Below, piece by piece: positions 16,032 to 22,899 of a stretch of 22,899 nt of DNA; position 1 is the stretch's first letter, and every line of letters begins with the position of its first letter. Source of the stretch: Actinomycetes bacterium (lineage in GTDB: Bacteria > Actinomycetota > Actinomycetes > Propionibacteriales > Propionibacteriaceae). A program made the translations under genes and the position numbers. The notes under the pieces were generated by a model. That model was not told the DNA's origin. It saw nothing but the letters and a program-made list of their open reading frames with translations, and searched no databases. Location: assembly GCA_023419175.1 (NCBI GenBank), contig JAEZYG010000051.1:1-22899 (forward strand), in the 5' to 3' direction.

Positions 16032-17652
16032 CAGCATTCCCCTTTGTTATAGCCATAACATCATCGAGGCGCAGAACGGGAACTGGGTAGCAAATCTTTG
16101 TTATCTGAGGAGCGAAACTCATAGATGAGGTCAAGATATCGTGAGTGGAACCGTCAGCGATAACCTCCCCTTGAGCCATCAAAATGATGCGAGAACAGCA
16201 TTTCGCTGCGAATTCCACATCATGGGTAGCTATCAGAACTGCCGTTCCTTGATCTCGGAAGTGAAAAATCATGCGGGCCAATTGATCTTTCATCGCATAG
16301 TCCAGACCGCGTGTCGGCTCATCTAAGAGCAAGACCTTAGGGCGAGAAACCATCTGGATCGCCAAGACCAGTGCCAATTTCTGTCCTTCTGATAGGTCGA
16401 GAGGGGACCTTTGTCCGGGCAGATCGACACCCAACTGTTCAAGAACTTTTCTTGCAGATCCAGCAGGCATCAACGATTCTTTATCGGCCTGAGCTAATTC
16501 TTCATCTACCGTGGCAAGATAGAGCAAATCTTGAGCAGTTTGAGGCACCATCGCTACGATTTTCGTCAACTGATCGATAGCCATATCCTGCGGATTGCGG
16601 CCGTCAATCTCTATCACTCCTCTGCTCGGCTGCACCGTTTGCAAGGCCCACAAAAGCGACGATTTTCCCGCACCATTGCGTCCCATAAGGCCGACGACTT
16701 GACCGGAATCGACATCAAACGACGCCTGCCTAACCGCCATCGTCTCTCCATAGGAAACGCATAGATTCTCGATATGGACGACCTTTTGTCCATGACATTG
16801 GCTATGGGGAGGTTCAGCAGCTGAGATCTCTATCTTTTCTTCACGCAGACGTCTGCGAGCATCTCGCACACTGGTGCAGATCGGCCATCCCATCGCCTGT
16901 GAGAAAGCACTCAGAGGAGGGGTGATATCACTGATCGAGAAGATCTCGCTGACACTTCCCATCCGAGCTGAGCCATCTCCAGGCAACCAGATCGCTGAAT
17001 CAGCCATATGCATCACCCTCTCGAGGCGATGTTCGGCCACCACCACCGTCAACCCCACATCGTCAACCAAGGTGACGATCGATCCCAATACTTCCTGGGC
17101 GACTGTCGGATCGAGAGCTGAGGTGGGCTCATCCAAGACCAAAACCCGAGGCTGGGCTGCGAGGACAGCAGCGATAGCTACCCTTTGTTGTTGCCCTCCC
17201 GACAATTCGATGAGGGATCTATCGCGCAATTCTGCAATACCCATCACGTCAAGGGTTTCTTCCACCCGTTTACGCATGGCATGTGGAGCGATACCGATCT
17301 GTTCCAGACCGTAGACGATCTCATCTTCCACTCTGTCAGTAACAAATCCCATCGCAGGGTTCTGTCCGACAAATCCGATCAGCTGAGCAAGATCCCTCGG
17401 ACGCTGATCGCGGATGGAATGTCCATCGACGATGAGATCACCTTGTATATATCCACCAGAAAAATAGGGGACGAGGCCGTTAATAGAACGCAAAAATGTC
17501 GTCTTACCGCATCCCGTATGGCCGATCAACAACGCCAGATCACCTTCGTCGATCACACAGTTGATGTGGTCGAGGACCGGCTTCGATAGCCGATCAGGAT
17601 CATAGGAGGTGGAATAGGAGACGGAAAAATCTCTGAACTCGATCACGACCAT
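16024..17652 (-). CDS. ecfA: ECF transporter ATPase, two ABC domains fused (EcfAA')
   Basis: A 542-residue cytoplasmic protein with two complete ATPase domains, replacing the separate EcfA1 and EcfA2 of other bacteria. Domain 1 has Walker A GHTGCGKTT (near residue 45), GFVGQNP (Q-loop), signature LSGGQQQR (near 150), Walker B VLVLDEPTSALD and switch His in VAEHRLERV. Domain 2 has Walker A GRNGAGKSS (near 325), signature LSEGQKLAL (near 415), Walker B VLLLDEPTRGLD and switch His in ATHDVEF. All catalytic residues are present in both halves, so both sites look active. The start overlaps the end of ecfT by 10 bp. The ATPase drives release of the substrate brought by the S component. Confidence 0.93.
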   Translation of the reverse strand: MVVIEFRDFSVSYSTSYDPDRLSKPVLDHINCVIDEGDLALLIGHTGCGKTTFLRSINGLVPYFSGGYIQGDLIVDGHSIRDQRPRDLAQLIGFVGQNPAMGFVTDRVEDEIVYGLEQIGIAPHAMRKRVEETLDVMGIAELRDRSLIELSGGQQQRVAIAAVLAAQPRVLVLDEPTSALDPTVAQEVLGSIVTLVDDVGLTVVVAEHRLERVMHMADSAIWLPGDGSARMGSVSEIFSISDITPPLSAFSQAMGWPICTSVRDARRRLREEKIEISAAEPPHSQCHGQKVVHIENLCVSYGETMAVRQASFDVDSGQVVGLMGRNGAGKSSLLWALQTVQPSRGVIEIDGRNPQDMAIDQLTKIVAMVPQTAQDLLYLATVDEELAQADKESLMPAGSARKVLEQLGVDLPGQRSPLDLSEGQKLALVLAIQMVSRPKVLLLDEPTRGLDYAMKDQLARMIFHFRDQGTAVLIATHDVEFAAKCCSRIILMAQGEVIADGSTHDILTSSMSFAPQITKICYPVPVLRLDDVMAITKGNADE

Positions 17653-18767
17653 GCCTTATCGCTTGAGGGGGTGAAGATGCCAGGGCTGGCTAAGAAGATG
17701 GCGACTAACACCATGGATACGCTCAGTTGAGGCCATGTCATGGGATAGGTCACCATCGTCATGAAAGGATCATGAGAGGCCAACCAGAAGGTATAGGCAG
17801 CACATCCTATTCCGATGATGCAGACGATAGTTTCGACTTTTCTCCAAGGATCCGGACGGTAACGGGTCATCGCAATCTGGGCGGAACAACGAGCGATGGC
17901 ATAGGCCAGCAACGCTATTCCGAGGGCGAAAACGCAGAGGGAAAAGAGAAGGGCTGAAGGTATCGCAAGTAGAGCGAAAGTGCCGAAAATCGTCGCGATC
18001 ATCGCCACGATCAAAATCACCGATGTGAAGATATCGACGGTCTTTCCTGAACGGGTACGCCCATATCCGCGAGATTCCATCGATGCCGCTAAAGACATGG
18101 AGCGTTCGACAGCATCAACCAATACCGGAACGATGAGACTTAGCATCCCCGAAATACCTCGGGATCGTTTCCCTCTCAAGCGTCTGGCTCTGCGCACCCG
18201 ATGGATCGATTCGATCATCTGAGGGATAGCGCTCAAAGCGATAACGAAAGCTGTAGCTAACTGAGCGAAAGCCATCGGCACAGATTTCAAAGCTCTTTTT
18301 GGATTAGCTAGGGTGTTGGCTGCCCCGATAGCTAAGATCATCGCGCCGATTCGACAGGAGTCAACCACCGAAAAAATGATGGCTTCTAGGGTGACATCGC
18401 CCCCCAACTGGATACCGGCAGCCCAAGCGGGCAGGTGAATCTGCGGAAGAGAGAAAAGCACCGTTCCATCACGCAGGCCACCGACAAGAATCTGAAAGAA
18501 CAGACGCATGACGATGATGAACCCCACCAGATAAAAATAGACATTGAGCGATCTCGTCCAGGTGGCATTCGAGCGTCTTTGCAAGACGACAAAGATGATA
18601 GCCACCACAAGAAGGAGGACGAAGAGGGGATTATTCGCTGCGGTGGCGCAGGCGGCAGCCCCTAAAGCCCACGTCCACCACGCCCAAGGATGCAGACCGA
18701 GGGGATCATCGGCCCTGCTCAAGTCGATCTGCCCATCTGTTCCACGACGTTCAATGACTCTGCTCAC
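17643..18767 (-). CDS. ecfT: ECF transporter transmembrane coupling protein (EcfT/CbiQ family)
   Basis: A 374-residue membrane protein linking the ATPases to the S component. Hydrophobic helices occupy about residues 30-180 and 240-360. The two cytoplasmic coupling motifs of the family appear as RRARRLRG near residue 195 and SMESRGYGR near residue 232, corresponding to the Ala-Arg-Gly coupling signatures that rest in the ATPase grooves. The GTG start overlaps the stop of the preceding gene (GTGA, 18764-18767), so the two are translationally coupled. It overlaps ecfA by 10 bp. Confidence 0.92.
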   Translation of the reverse strand: MSRVIERRGTDGQIDLSRADDPLGLHPWAWWTWALGAAACATAANNPLFVLLLVVAIIFVVLQRRSNATWTRSLNVYFYLVGFIIVMRLFFQILVGGLRDGTVLFSLPQIHLPAWAAGIQLGGDVTLEAIIFSVVDSCRIGAMILAIGAANTLANPKRALKSVPMAFAQLATAFVIALSAIPQMIESIHRVRRARRLRGKRSRGISGMLSLIVPVLVDAVERSMSLAASMESRGYGRTRSGKTVDIFTSVILIVAMIATIFGTFALLAIPSALLFSLCVFALGIALLAYAIARCSAQIAMTRYRPDPWRKVETIVCIIGIGCAAYTFWLASHDPFMTMVTYPMTWPQLSVSMVLVAIFLASPGIFTPSSDKAWS

Positions 18768-19648
18768 GCCTTACCCTTACGGCGCGCATAGTAGATGCCG
18801 TATCCAAGTGCCGCTATCGCGACGATACCCACGACGACTAAGGTCATCGCACCGTGCGATGAAGGCACCGAGGCCTTCGCCCCCGTGGCATTTACCGAAG
18901 ATGAACTCGAAGGGTGACTCGAGGCAGATCGAGCTGAAGGAGAAGAAGTAGATTTTTTCTTTGCCAAAGTTGAAGCAGACGGATCAGCCGAAGAAGACTC
19001 GGTGCTGCTATCACCAGATGCAGACGGGTTATTCTCGCTATCTTGCCTATCCGTAGCCTGATCTTCACCAGCTTGATAGTCGTCTGTCGAAGATCCACCC
19101 TGTTGTCCCGTTCCACCTGGCTGGGTCCTACCGCCCGAACCTCCTTGGGAATCTAAATTGTCAGGTGTGTAGAGAGGAGGGGGAGCTATCGTGGGTGGCT
19201 CATCCCAGCCATCGCCATAATTCCACAATTCAACAGTTCCTGGCATTCCAGGATAATCACGTCCCATCGTGGCGTAGATCCACGAATCGCCTCCTTGTGC
19301 CCACCAGAAAGTCCAGTAAGTCCAGGTATTAGGTGTGGGGGCTTCGCAGCTTTCTGGCATTCCGCCAATCTGGCAGATCCAGCCTGAACCACCCGATTCG
19401 GCGTGGGAAGAGATCTCGTCGATTCTTGCTCCTGCATTGGGGCCGTAGGTGCATCCTTCAGCGAAGATCGAATTTCTAAATGAAAGATAGAGATATATTC
19501 CGTTGTTCTTCTGACATTCCCTCACAGGGGTATCGGCATGGGCCGAACTGGCCAGCGATACGAAGGCCAGCACACTGGCACAGCAGATAGCAAAACAACG
19601 TTTCAGCATTATCGCAAGAGATGAATCTCTGTGATCAGACGTTTTCAC
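18764..19648 (-). CDS. Secreted membrane-tethered protein with a SCO2322/DUF4430-like domain
   Basis: 294 residues with a signal peptide (LKRCFAICCASVLAFVSLASSAHA, cleavage expected after residue 38). One domain (about residues 45-147) follows with four cysteines (45, 66, 92, 101). Then come a Pro/Gly and Ser/Thr-rich stalk, a membrane helix (about 264-287) and a basic end, RRKGKA. The domain contains SGWICQIGG, WTYWTFWW, SWIYATMG and GTVELW. It matches, element for element, a domain of the larger surface protein upstream. From memory it fits the SCO2322 family, encoded beside ECF genes in actinobacteria, and the DUF4430 fold of transcobalamin. It probably holds or passes ligand to the S component at the outer membrane face (inference). 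The start is GTG at 19648. ATG at 19609 would give a more usual signal peptide. Neither has a strong ribosome-binding site. Confidence 0.75.
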   Translation of the reverse strand: MKTSDHRDSSLAIMLKRCFAICCASVLAFVSLASSAHADTPVRECQKNNGIYLYLSFRNSIFAEGCTYGPNAGARIDEISSHAESGGSGWICQIGGMPESCEAPTPNTWTYWTFWWAQGGDSWIYATMGRDYPGMPGTVELWNYGDGWDEPPTIAPPPLYTPDNLDSQGGSGGRTQPGGTGQQGGSSTDDYQAGEDQATDRQDSENNPSASGDSSTESSSADPSASTLAKKKSTSSPSARSASSHPSSSSSVNATGAKASVPSSHGAMTLVVVGIVAIAALGYGIYYARRKGKA

Positions 19649-19681
19649 GATCGGCTCATTTCGTAGAGAGATGAAGAGAAC

Positions 19682-19715
19682 AGACGGCAGGACGCACGAT
19701 CGCGTCCTGCCGTCT
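19682..19715 (-). terminator. Perfect 14-bp hairpin between receptor gene and ECF operon
   Basis: AGACGGCAGGACGC (19682-19695) and GCGTCCTGCCGTCT (19702-19715) pair perfectly around a 6-base loop, five bases after the stop of the wall-anchored protein gene. On the minus strand it is followed by the moderately T-rich GTTCTCTTCATC. It probably terminates most transcripts, with some read-through into the ECF genes. Confidence 0.75.
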
Positions 19716-19720
19716 TCCTA

Positions 19721-22700
19721 TCAGCGTCGCGTCCGCGAACGTGAAGCAGCTATACCTGAAGCAGCGAGGAGAACGGTGGCGAGGAGCATCCCAGGAGCTC
19801 CCGCCTGACCTGTCACTGGCAAAGCAACGGGTTTGGCTGGTTTCTTGTGTCCTGTCGGAGCGGAGGGTTGACTCGACTGAGAAGCGATCGGCTCGCTCGC
19901 ATCAGAAGAAGGTGAATCGCTCACCACAGAGGTCGGTTCAACCGGTTGGGGATCCACAGAAGGCCCAGTGGGCTGGACGCTCGGTTCGGTGGAAGGGGGA
20001 CAGAATTCAGCAATACCTGCGCGCAGATAAGAGGTCTTGACCACTCCAAGGAGAGCCTGATCGCTGGCATAGAGATTGCTCGTCTGGCTCGTCAGGGAGC
20101 TGGGCCATCCCCCGTCTGCGAGCTGAGCAGAGAGCAGCCAACTTTCAGCTTTCGAGGTATCGACGTTCCACTCATTCAAAGCGGCAGCCATCAGACCAGT
20201 GGTATTGGCTGGAGAGAAATTCTGCCAATAGCCGTCTTTCACCTGATGGGATCTAGCCCAGTCGAGAGCCTTACGGGTGGCCTCGCTCGGTTCTTTTTCG
20301 ATTCCTTTGAGAGCTGTCAACGCCAAAGCCGTGCCATCCACTTCAGAATTGAAGACGTCTTTACGTACATAGCCGAAAGAGCCGTCTTCTCCTTGATAGC
20401 TGAGCAGGGCATTCAGCCAAGCGTCAGGGACGGGACGTTCTGCCCGTTCCACAGCGATCATCGACAGTGCCTGGGCATAGGGCCCGAAGGGGCTCTTCCG
20501 TCCATCCACATAGCCGTCTTTTGCACCCGCTAAGACGTCGTCGATCAAAGAGGTTACCAACGGGCTGTCGACAGGCTCGCCTCCGACGATAAGAGCAAGG
20601 GCCACCTTAGCCTTGGCCGATCCGCCAGTGGCATAGGTGGTGTACCCAGCTTTGATCTTGGCCACAAGGGAGGCAACCTCATCTGCATGTCCAGGTACTG
20701 ATGCGAGAGAGAGCACCGTATCAGCCATCGAAGCGATTCCATCATCGGGAATCTGCTGAGCTTGAGCACTCAGATACTGACCAGCACGAGTGACAGCGTC
20801 AGTCGAATTGGGAACGATGCAGCTCTTATCGAGTTGAGGCAGGTGAGTCCCAACAGGAGTGGTAGGGGATACAACAGGTGCCGATACGGTCAATGTCGTC
20901 TCGGCTGTGCTTCCCTGATCTCCAGTGGCCACTATCGTATGTTCTCCGGCGGTGGTTTCAGCGGGGATCGTCACATCGACGCTCGCTTCACCAGCGTCAT
21001 TGGCCACTACATCGCCCAGATGGACCGGATCGGAATGCAGGCTGATCGACGCTTTTTCACCTGAGCTGAAATGGGTAAGCGAAACGCTAACTTTCTCACC
21101 AGCCGTCACCTGTTGTTTATCGATAGCAATTGCGGGGGCCGGCTTTTCTTCAACAGGATTGGGGTCCACCGGGGAGACAGGCTTCTTTTCCTCGCCGAAG
21201 ACGGAGTGAATATCCCAACGTGGCTCGTGAGAATCTTCCAGTTTGATATGGGCCCAAGCCTCGACCGATCCAGCTTTGGGGTGGTAGAGATTAGCTCCCA
21301 GATTGGAATAAGCCCAAGTCCACGGATCGGCAGACTTGTTGTACTCGCCTTCTGGACGTGATGGGTCTGCTTTCTGACCGTCAGCATCGGCATGCCAATA
21401 CGACCAGTAGTTATCCATCGTGTCAATTTTCTTCGGCTGACCGTCGATGCGGTTGATGAATCCAGAAGTCTCGTCAACGGCAAATCCCGCGCTGGTTAAA
21501 GCCTCAACGCCAGTGGAGAATTTATCGGCACATCCTCCCTTGGTTGTGCCATCGGAATACTCAACATGCACCCAGACTTTCTTCTCAGCTATGCATTTCT
21601 TAGCCAGCTCGCTCTGAGGATTGATCTTCGGCGCATCGGCCCATGTCTCCTCTGGTTCAGATGAGGCCATATCGTCTGGGTCGACCTCAGTGGGAAGCGG
21701 AGCCTTATCGGCTTCATCTTCGGTATAGGGCTTATCAGTCGGATTCGGATTTGCCGTCACCTTCTGGACGATGGTGCCCGAATAATCACCCATGTGGACT
21801 AAGTAACCGCTCGCGGTATAGCTGGCATAGAACCCCCAAGTGTATTCACCTTCCTTGGGGTAGACGACTTTGCCACTCTTGACGTAAAGGTCCTTGGTCT
21901 GAGGAGAAGCGATAATTTCGTGGGAATTCTTCCCCATCGCACGCGGCGCATCGACCGCTACACCCGCCTTGACTTCAGGGGCGACGATCGTCTGATTCTT
22001 CAGTTTGAATCCGTAATTATTAAACGACTTCATCAGATACAGAGGAGAAGCATCTGCGATGTGATTTTTTGTCAGATCCAATTCCTTCATCTGCTCCATG
22101 CCCGCCAGAGGAGAGACATCAACCACACCGTTATTCGACAGGCCGAGTTTTTCCATCTTCATCAAATTCTCGAGAGGAGAAAGATCGACGATCTTGTTAT
22201 TGGTGGCATAGAAAGATTTCAACTCTGTGGCATTCTTCAAGGGCTCAACTGAATCCACCTTGGACTCATTGATGAGCACACGCTCCAATTTGGTCATCTT
22301 CTCGACTCCCTTGAGGGAAGACAAGCCCTGATGATCAGCATCGGGTTTGCGTAGATAGACTGCCAAATTTGTTAAGTTCGTCAAATCAGATAAGGACTCA
22401 ATCGAAGTAACCTTGGAATTGCTGATCTCCAAACTGGTCAACCCGGTCAACTTAGCCAACGGAGCGACATCAGAGACATTAGAAGCGTTATTCAACCCCA
22501 ATTTCTTCAGCTGAGTCATAGACGACAGAGGGGTGAGATCGCTAAAGGGATTATTCGTCAATGTCAGATCGGTCACATGGTTCAGCTGATCGATACCTGT
22601 GATATCGGCGATATCTTTACCCTTATAGCAGACCAATTTGGTGAGACTTTCAGCCGCTTCTTTGGTGATTTCGGCTGCGGGATCTTCCACCTTGAGAGCG

Positions 22701-22899
22701 TCATTGATACAGGCCTTCAATCCCTTATCCGGAATGACGATATATGAAGGTTGTGCTGGTTGTTCAGGCAAAGCAGGATCTGGTTGAGCGCCTGGCTCAT
22801 CTTCTAGAGGAGGAAGCGGAGTCGGCTTATCAACACTCTCGGGTGCATCAGATGAAGCGGTGACGGTAATCCTGCCGTTATAGCTGAACATGTCTGGAT
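19721..22899 (-). CDS. LPVTG wall-anchored protein: LRR, DUF4430-like, Ig-like and transcobalamin-type alpha/alpha toroid domains (5' end cut)
   Basis: The frame stays open to the window edge, and no signal peptide follows the Met at 22891, so the N-terminus is missing. Counting from that Met: 22-residue leucine-rich repeats of internalin type (about 99-285); a beta-rich spacer; a DUF4430/SCO2322-like domain (about 430-550) with SGFINRIDGQP, YWSYWH, WAYSNLG and GSVEAW; an Ig-like domain (about 580-670); an alpha/alpha toroid (about 690-962) bounded by cysteines, with DGTALALTALKG, NTTGLMAAALNEW and DGGWPSS; a Pro/Ser linker; and LPVTG (near 1023), a hydrophobic segment and SRTRR. Automatic annotation would probably call the toroid a prenyltransferase/squalene oxidase repeat. 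With the DUF4430 domain and the ECF operon downstream, a vitamin-carrier role is more likely. It is probably covalently wall-linked by sortase. Confidence 0.85.
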   Translation of the reverse strand, partial: PDMFSYNGRITVTASSDAPESVDKPTPLPPLEDEPGAQPDPALPEQPAQPSYIVIPDKGLKACINDALKVEDPAAEITKEAAESLTKLVCYKGKDIADITGIDQLNHVTDLTLTNNPFSDLTPLSSMTQLKKLGLNNASNVSDVAPLAKLTGLTSLEISNSKVTSIESLSDLTNLTNLAVYLRKPDADHQGLSSLKGVEKMTKLERVLINESKVDSVEPLKNATELKSFYATNNKIVDLSPLENLMKMEKLGLSNNGVVDVSPLAGMEQMKELDLTKNHIADASPLYLMKSFNNYGFKLKNQTIVAPEVKAGVAVDAPRAMGKNSHEIIASPQTKDLYVKSGKVVYPKEGEYTWGFYASYTASGYLVHMGDYSGTIVQKVTANPNPTDKPYTEDEADKAPLPTEVDPDDMASSEPEETWADAPKINPQSELAKKCIAEKKVWVHVEYSDGTTKGGCADKFSTGVEALTSAGFAVDETSGFINRIDGQPKKIDTMDNYWSYWHADADGQKADPSRPEGEYNKSADPWTWAYSNLGANLYHPKAGSVEAWAHIKLEDSHEPRWDIHSVFGEEKKPVSPVDPNPVEEKPAPAIAIDKQQVTAGEKVSVSLTHFSSGEKASISLHSDPVHLGDVVANDAGEASVDVTIPAETTAGEHTIVATGDQGSTAETTLTVSAPVVSPTTPVGTHLPQLDKSCIVPNSTDAVTRAGQYLSAQAQQIPDDGIASMADTVLSLASVPGHADEVASLVAKIKAGYTTYATGGSAKAKVALALIVGGEPVDSPLVTSLIDDVLAGAKDGYVDGRKSPFGPYAQALSMIAVERAERPVPDAWLNALLSYQGEDGSFGYVRKDVFNSEVDGTALALTALKGIEKEPSEATRKALDWARSHQVKDGYWQNFSPANTTGLMAAALNEWNVDTSKAESWLLSAQLADGGWPSSLTSQTSNLYASDQALLGVVKTSYLRAGIAEFCPPSTEPSVQPTGPSVDPQPVEPTSVVSDSPSSDASEPIASQSSQPSAPTGHKKPAKPVALPVTGQAGAPGMLLATVLLAASGIAASRSRTRR

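Noticed and set aside
19649..19720. Cobalamin riboswitch directly before the ECF operon
   Set aside because: The gap is only 72 bases and is filled by the hairpin. A riboswitch, if present, must lie upstream of the receptor gene outside the window.
19946..20533. 195-codon plus-strand frame inside the wall-anchored protein gene
   Set aside because: It is antisense to the toroid-coding region, whose minus-strand frame has coherent repeats and cysteines.
20005..20822. Terpene cyclase or prenyltransferase enzyme
   Set aside because: I see no DxDD or DDxxD-type catalytic motif, and the protein is exported and wall-anchored, next to a transporter. A binding role fits better.

Overview
The window comes from a Gram-positive bacterium of the Actinobacteria type, with a moderate G+C content that looks close to 50%. 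The signs are wall-sorting signals (LPVTG, and a relic LPATG), an ECF importer with a duplicated ATPase in one chain, many GTG/TTG starts, and tight G+C-rich hairpins at gene ends that mostly lack strong T-tracts. I cannot name the species. I see no tRNA, rRNA, CRISPR, insertion sequence, prophage or replication origin.

Layout from left to right. The 3' part of a Mrp-type Na+/H+ antiporter subunit A gene (complement of 1-2007, running off the left edge) lies just downstream of lysS. Next come gdhA (NADP glutamate dehydrogenase) and a two-gene heterodimeric ABC exporter, all on the minus strand. A DUF4862-like TIM-barrel gene is transcribed away from the exporter and converges on sdaA (L-serine dehydratase). 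Between sdaA and a PiT phosphate transporter there is about 800 bp without an intact gene. It holds the decayed C-terminus of an LPXTG wall protein, a possible 16-codon ORF and a candidate operator. A D-2-hydroxyacid dehydrogenase follows the transporter and converges on the last block.

The block at 15180-22899 (minus strand) is the most interesting part. In transcription order it encodes four kinds of component. First is a large LPVTG wall-anchored protein, cut at its 5' end, with leucine-rich repeats, a DUF4430/SCO2322-like domain, an Ig-like domain and an alpha/alpha toroid. Second is a secreted, membrane-tethered protein with the same DUF4430/SCO2322-like domain. Third come EcfT and a double-ATPase EcfA. 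Last is an ECF substrate-binding membrane protein. The last four genes overlap by 4, 10 and 8-14 bp and form one operon. A perfect 14-bp hairpin separates them from the receptor gene.

Intrinsic factor and transcobalamin, the animal vitamin B12 carriers, are built from an alpha/alpha toroid plus a DUF4430 beta domain. Motifs in the toroid here resemble the intrinsic factor alpha domain as I remember it. My inference is that this is a bacterial transcobalamin-like capture system feeding an ECF importer, with a cobamide or related compound as the probable cargo. The substrate is not proven by the sequence.
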